This document shows, piece by piece, positions 59,036 through 64,000 of a stretch of DNA of 64,000 nt. Positions within the stretch are counted from its first letter, which is position 1, and the number at the start of each line of letters is the position of its first letter. The notes under the pieces were generated by a model. That model had not been told where the DNA came from. It did no database searches and was given only the letters and a program-made list of their open reading frames with translations. The translations under genes and the position numbers were made by a program. The DNA lies in the NCBI GenBank assembly GCA_045837725.1, contig JBEWZL010000078.1, positions 1 to 64,000 of the forward strand, given 5' to 3'. The DNA comes from Vermamoeba vermiformis (lineage: Eukaryota; Tubulinea; Echinamoebida).

Positions 59036-59554
59036 ATGAAAAGAGCTAACAGCGATCGTGTTAGTGTTGCTTCTGTTCAACAGCGCTCTGAAGCAATAGA
59101 GCTTTGTACCGCTTCAAGCGAGGTAGAACCATCACCGGCGCCTCTGACCCTCAAAGAAAAAGTCCTGACGAGCTTTATCACCGCTGGGATTAACGAGCGA
59201 GTGGCAGACGACTTTTTGTCGCAATGTGAAGCAGCTTTGCCGATGGATTCTGACAAGAATTGGATATTGCGATTCATTCGAGAACAACACGAGCTAATTA
59301 GTGAAACAAAGCCAGACCTCTTGACCGACACTGCAGGATACTTTGAAGCACTTGGATTTGATCACACACCCTCGGTCGATCCCGAGATTTGGAAATATGA
59401 AACTCTCATCAATGTTGCCATACTTCTCATTCACGATTCTCTGGCGGTCATCACTTGCCAGCTAGGTGACAACGTGCCTCTTGACACATGGACTCTCGTG
59501 CCAGCCAATTCAGTGTCCGCCACGAATGGTTCGAAAAAAGTGGGTGTGGGTTGA
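59036..59554 (+). CDS. Unknown protein, about 172 codons, ending at TGA
   Basis: An intronless frame from an ATG at 59036 (MKRANSDRVSVASVQQRSEA) to a TGA at 59552-59554. The N-terminal 35 residues are polar and likely disordered. Then comes a helical region with acidic and aromatic residues (FIREQHELISETKPDLL, GYFEALGFDHTPSVDPEIW). No family recognised. If TGA were sense the frame would run on about 25 codons past a second TGA to a TAG near 59630. Its 3' end faces the PH-PDZ gene. Confidence 0.55.
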   Translation: MKRANSDRVSVASVQQRSEAIELCTASSEVEPSPAPLTLKEKVLTSFITAGINERVADDFLSQCEAALPMDSDKNWILRFIREQHELISETKPDLLTDTAGYFEALGFDHTPSVDPEIWKYETLINVAILLIHDSLAVITCQLGDNVPLDTWTLVPANSVSATNGSKKVGVG

Positions 59555-59686
59555 GCGTTAGAGCTCAGGTGAGCAGAAGCACTTGGACTGATAGCGCCTT
59601 GGTGGCCGTGTATCAAGACTGCACTACACTAGTAGCTTTCTACTTGGGTTTAATAAATAAGAGTTCGTATAATACAAGTGTCAGTC

Positions 59687-61191
59687 CTAGTACTGATTGA
59701 ATTGCCGCAGCTGATTGGCGAGTTGATGCAATGTGGTCTTGCGCTGCAGATTGTAATGCTGCTGCACTTGTTGCTCATCAGTGACCACTTCACCCTCGTG
59801 GTGCTCGTCGTCCATGTGCGGAGTGGTGCTCACACCAAAGCCATTCTGCGGGGGCGGTGTTTGATACACTGGCTGGACATTGACGGGCTGTGCTTGAGGA
59901 TAGGGCTGCTGCACATATTGGAACTGTTGTGGGGGCATGGCACCGATGACATGGGCGTACATGAAGCCGTTGATGCCGGGATGTGCGCCTTTGAAGGGTT
60001 TGAGGGTGACTGTGCGCTGCTGGTAGGTGAGTCTGTTGCGCACGAGCAACTCGAGTGTGCCCTGTGCCTCGAGCGTGTTCTGCGTCAGTTGTGTGTAGAG
60101 CCGCTCGGCTTCTTTGAAATCAGGGGCCTGACAGCCGTGTTAGCGAGCGGTGTTTGACATGTTGACACGTGTCATGTGAGTACTTACAATGGGCTGTCCG
60201 TTGACGCTGAGAATCAGGTCCTCGTGCATGTGCAGTCCAGCGAATGCGGCGGGTGAGTTGTCGAACACTTTGACGACCAACAGCCCTGCTTGACCGACTG
60301 GCACTGTGACAGCAGTGGCCATCACGAGACTGGCGACATTGAGCATGTTCTCTTGCGGCTTGGTCTGATCGAGCAGTTGCACATTGTAGAGCTGTTTGAT
60401 CTCGTGATCGTCCATGCCAACCTCTTGCATTGCTCGCTTGAAGCGATCGGCGATCTGCAGCAGTGACCTCATTTAGTACCGGCCACAGTAAATTGTTGCA
60501 AAGTTACTTACGACAGTGCGACCCTCGTTAGATGTCGCTAGCTCAGCGATCTTCGCTTTGAGTGCATCGACCCACATGTTTCTATCGGTGTAGACTGTTA
60601 GAATTGAAGGCCTCTAGGGTACTCGCGTGATTTGGATCTTACCGCTGTTGATCACTCTCAGCCATCAAGTACCACGTGCGGGAGTGTATTGACCCGACCT
60701 TCCCGGGGGACTCGATCTTAAAGCAGTGCTGCTTCTTGATGACTGGGTAGATGTACACGCCACCACTCTAGCCGCGCGTTAGCAAAGAAGATTTTGTGAT
60801 TCTATGGGCAGTATATATGACCGTTACTATACTACTTACGCGCACACTCCAGCCCACTGCATTGTATGCACGGCGCTCAATGCCGGTGTGAACGATGCTT
60901 GCTTCGCTGAAAGGTGCAATTGGAATTATATGGTACTTCTTGTCGGCATCGGCCTCCTGTAGTGAGGATTAGCGTCATGTATGTAAAGCACGTCCCCGAG
61001 TTATAATACCTTTTTTTTCTTCCAGTAGTGAATCTCGTTGCCGACAAGGCGAAAATATCTATAAATTGGGTCAGTATTATTCTTAATATTATTTTATTCT
61101 TATAATACCTCTTCTGCCACTTCTCAGGGAACGAATAGCCCAGCTTGACAAGTTTGCCTTCGATTACTTGATATGCGAGTTTAGCGTCCAT
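59687..61191 (-). CDS. PH and PDZ domain protein
   Basis: About seven exons from an ATG at 61191 (MDAKLAYQVIEGKLVKLGYS) to a TAG at 59687-59689. The N-terminal PH domain reads GKLVKLGYSFPEKWQKRYFR, NEIHYWKKK and SRTWYLMAESDQQRNMWVDALKAKI, with the conserved PH tryptophan. The middle contains a PDZ-like module (AGLLVVKVFDNSPAAFAGLH, EDLILSVNGQPI). The tail is Gln/Pro/Tyr-rich (FQYVQQPYPQAQPVNVQP) and probably disordered. Likely a membrane-associated adaptor binding phosphoinositides and C-terminal peptides. Partners cannot be inferred. Confidence 0.82.
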
Positions 61192-61660
61192 TCTAATGAT
61201 TCGATGCGATTGGAGCGCAGTATATGTAGAGTGTGCTGTGTTGTAAGTAAGTATCGACCTATCTGAATGACTGGTCAACGGTTTTATTTGTTTTCCTTTC
61301 ACAAAGCACGTGACGGATCAGATAATGATTCAAAAATTGATTTTCTTTGATTTTAATCTGCGAAACTAAGTGCATTCATCAATGAATTGCAAGGTTTGTT
61401 CACCATTAGACTCATTTTAGGAGTTTTGTTTTTTTTTTTTTTGTTTTTTTTTTTTTTGTGTAAATACGCTTAAAATTTTAGCAAATGCTCTGGCTTGGGG
61501 AATAAGAATCAAATTTCAGCTGAGAAGTCCCCAAAAGGAAAATGTCGCCGCAAGATTTTTGTTAACAAGCTAAGCCTTATTGAAGCGTCACTTTGTTATT
61601 ATTGTCTCAATTGTGCAGCATACCAGCCTCGTCACGCAGAGAAAACTAAATCCTTCAACA
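61192..61660. other. Divergent promoter region with long poly-T runs
   Basis: Between the PH-PDZ and HHE-domain gene starts. Two long T-runs occupy about 61429-61457, interrupted by a single G. They could be a poly(dA:dT) nucleosome-free promoter element. Confidence 0.45.
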
Positions 61661-62584
61661 TGGGTCTATTCGGTTCTAAGCATCAAGCAGACCTCTTCCA
61701 AGGTCAGTACCATATTCACAGAGTCATCAGCAATGTACTTGAGGTTGCAATCGTGCGTGCCACCGAGTTTGCTGATGCCGATCAACCCCAACTCAACTTG
61801 AAGAACAGTAAGGGTCAAACTGTAGCAACCAATTACAGTGATCTTTGCTTAATTACATTCATCACGTCTGGATTATTTTGGAAGAGCACCACTGGCACGA
61901 AGAGAATCTCATCTTCAACGTTGTCAAAGAGAAAGCACCAGCGACCGCAGCAGCAATCGAGGTAATTTAGAATAAGATTCTGTTTAAACTTAATTAGAGC
62001 TAATGCACCCGTTTTTACTTTTCCGTTTTTTTAATGAGTTCAATTAGGGATTTGAAAAGGACCACGTACAGCTCATGGACTTACTCCACCGACTAGATAC
62101 GCGCGTTCACGAGAAGGATATTAAGTCAGTTGGACCTCACGCCAAAGAAGTGGCTTCGTTGCTGACGCAGATCAAAGAGCTGGTTCTGCCACACTTCCAA
62201 GGCGAAGAGCAAGCACTGTCGCGCGAACAACTGCAAAAAGTACTCACTGCTGAGGATCAGAACGATATTGAGAGCAAAATATTGAAGCACGTGCAGGCCA
62301 GTGCGCAGTCCAACGTTAGATTAGCCATCATGTACTACACCCAATCGGATGCTGACCGCAACAGCATGTTTGCTGCAGTTCCTCGCTTCGTTACCAAGTA
62401 AGTTGTGGTAGTATAGTTTATAACATTGCAAATTTATGCGCGGGATAATTGCGAGGTATTTTTTGCCTGTTTAGGTGCATCCGTGGAGCACGACACATTT
62501 TAACGTTACAAACCTAGGTTACTGTTGCCCTATGCGTTCTACATGAGCTATCGACACCTCACCGTCTTCTTCACCAACTACTAG
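61661..62584 (+). CDS. Hemerythrin-like HHE-domain protein, with a frame discrepancy at the first junction
   Basis: The start MGLFGSKHQADLFQGQYHIH is followed by ATEFADADQPQLNLKN. The next conserved block, LLNYIHHVWIILEEHHWHEE, and EKDHVQLMDLLHRL carry the His/Glu pattern of HHE cation-binding domains. The last exon ends YAFYMSYRHLTVFFTNY and TAG. The first and second blocks are in different frames. A GTAAGG donor at about 61811 and a TTACAG acceptor at about 61841 would leave the frame off by one base and an intron of only 31 nt. A 77-nt alternative intron is in frame but deletes conserved residues. A one-base error or real break is likely. HHE proteins bind di-iron and are used in oxygen or iron sensing. 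Confidence 0.6.
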
Positions 62585-62737
62585 ATGCAAGGCTTGGTAG
62601 CTAAAAGTACAAGTTTATTTTACAGATTTCGCTTGATTCGCAAGTTATAATAGTTTTCGTAGCGGCGAGGTTTGCAGAGCCTCGACACTATGTTGTAGTA
62701 TATAATACAATTCATTATCCAATCCTTGTGTATCGCA

Positions 62738-63343
62738 TTACGTGAGCAGGAACTTGCCCTCGTTGATGGCCTTGCAAAAGACGTAGAACTTGGTGCGCAA
62801 CAAGCACTCGATGTCATTGCGCGCGTCATCGAATATTGCTTTGTGCGGCTGACCCTGCTGCATCACAATCTCTTCTGTTAAATATTCGGGAACGTAGACG
62901 TAGTATTCCGAATCTGGATTGAAATACTTGTCCAATAACTCCGAGACCCGTTCTTTCAAGTCCTCTTTGTCTTCGTAACTTTCATTCGCGAATTCGGTCA
63001 TTTCTTTGTAGAAATACAGTGCTTCGGTGCACAGTTCTGAGGCTAGATACGACTCGAAGTGTCGGTACAACTCGTTGTTTTTCAGAATTTGATCAAACGA
63101 TTCTTCTTTAATTATCATGGCTCTGCTATTTGAGCGACTAAAATATAATTTTAACGTTAGTCCATTACTTTTCGGGAACTTAATCCGGTACAATGACCTA
63201 CCTGCTCGCACGACGGAAGCACAGTCCTCGGGAACTCCGCCCTCGTGGTGCCACTGGTTCCATATAATACGTTTATGTTTAGTGTTCGTAGGCAGAAAAT
63301 ACAATGGAAATGAAACTTTTGTGCTGAAAGTTTTGTTTAACAC
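62738..63343 (-). CDS. RGS-domain protein
   Basis: Ends in TAA at 62738-62740. The last 125 residues are an RGS domain: ESFDQILKNNELYRHFESYL, TEALYFYKEMTEF, LLDKYFNPDSEYYVYVPE and AIFDDARNDIECLL. RGS domains speed GTP hydrolysis by heterotrimeric G-protein alpha subunits. An upstream in-frame part (NQWHHEGGVPEDCASVVRAG) may be a separate exon joined across a small intron near 63135-63200. The open frame begins at 63343 without an ATG, so the 5' end is unresolved; the ATG at 63118 is an alternative start. Confidence 0.75.
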   Translation of the reverse strand: MLNKTFSTKVSFPLYFLPTNTKHKRIIWNQWHHEGGVPEDCASVVRAGRSLYRIKFPKSNGLTLKLYFSRSNSRAMIIKEESFDQILKNNELYRHFESYLASELCTEALYFYKEMTEFANESYEDKEDLKERVSELLDKYFNPDSEYYVYVPEYLTEEIVMQQGQPHKAIFDDARNDIECLLRTKFYVFCKAINEGKFLLT

Positions 63344-63691
63344 AACCGTTATTTTTTTATCAATTTTATTTCATAAACTTCTTGCGGAATTCGCTCCCGC
63401 GGACAATTACTTAATTAATTATTGCGAATTGACGGCACAGGCAATTTTAATTGCCTCTGGATGACCGGCGCTAATATTGGTGCGTAGCGGGGTTTGTGAT
63501 ACCCAGTACCAGAGCTATATTATTAGCTGCAAGTTCATTGGCGGCGGTGGTTAAATTCGGAAATTATGCTATGAGCACATCAGTTTATTATTACAAGTTA
63601 AATGGTGTTCGATGCTGTACATAACATTCAATGTGTATCCGGAAGTACCAACCACTGCCGCAATACTACTACTTAAATAACAAGCGAATAT

Positions 63692-64000
<309 letters not shown>

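Noticed and set aside
59687-61191. GRASP55/65-like Golgi protein
   Set aside because: There is a PDZ-like module and a Pro/Gln tail, but the N-terminus is a clear PH domain and no N-terminal myristoylation glycine or paired PDZ is present.

Overview
This 64 kb window is nuclear DNA from a unicellular or simple eukaryote. Genes are split by short introns (mostly 45-85 nt, GTAAGT/GTACGT donors), exons are clearly richer in G+C than introns, and intergenic gaps are only 100-700 bp, often between divergently transcribed pairs. The repertoire (cullin 4, DCN1-like, several F-box proteins, LRR-PP2C phosphatase, RasGAP, RhoGEF, RGS, CDK11, signal peptide peptidase, gamma-tubulin complex protein 3) suits a protist on the amoebozoan/opisthokont side. 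I cannot name a species, and that placement is inference.

Layout. 1-6417: a minus-strand host reading frame with a coiled-coil repeat, split by a whole Ty3/Gypsy LTR retrotransposon (439-6376, LTRs identical by eye). 6.4-16 kb: an accessory region with an orphan open stretch, a ZIP-like transporter remnant, a Kelch-DUF4419-LRR protein and two F-box genes. 15.9-31.3 kb: F-box/FIST protein (FBXO22-like), a DH-PH RhoGEF with a CaaX tail, a 62-residue membrane protein, signal peptide peptidase, an SDR enzyme, an F-box/zinc-ribbon protein, an alpha/beta hydrolase and a RasGAP. 31.3-32.0 kb: a G-rich structured spacer. 32-45 kb: GCP3, a SAM/P-loop NTPase resembling Crinkler/RHS NTPase-nucleases, an LRR protein with a C-terminal F-box, a DHX33-like helicase and a DCN1-like protein. 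45-58.3 kb: CDK11, PP6 regulatory subunit (SAPS), LRR-PP2C and cullin 4. 58.3-64 kb: two mitochondrial-type tRNA sequences in a duplicated cassette, an unknown gene, a PH-PDZ protein, a hemerythrin-like HHE protein, an RGS protein and the 3' end of a CAMK-type kinase.

Two themes link genes. One is ubiquitin ligase machinery: CUL4, a cullin-neddylation factor and five proteins with an F-box or F-box-like segment. The other is small-GTPase and G-protein control: RhoGEF, RasGAP and RGS.

The observation I find most worth testing concerns TGA. Of 24 host genes whose 3' end I can place, 17 end in TAA, 7 in TAG and none in TGA. Three genes instead carry in-frame TGA codons followed by long coherent coding sequence. 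TGA may be a rare sense codon here, or these three genes may be decaying; the sequence alone cannot decide.
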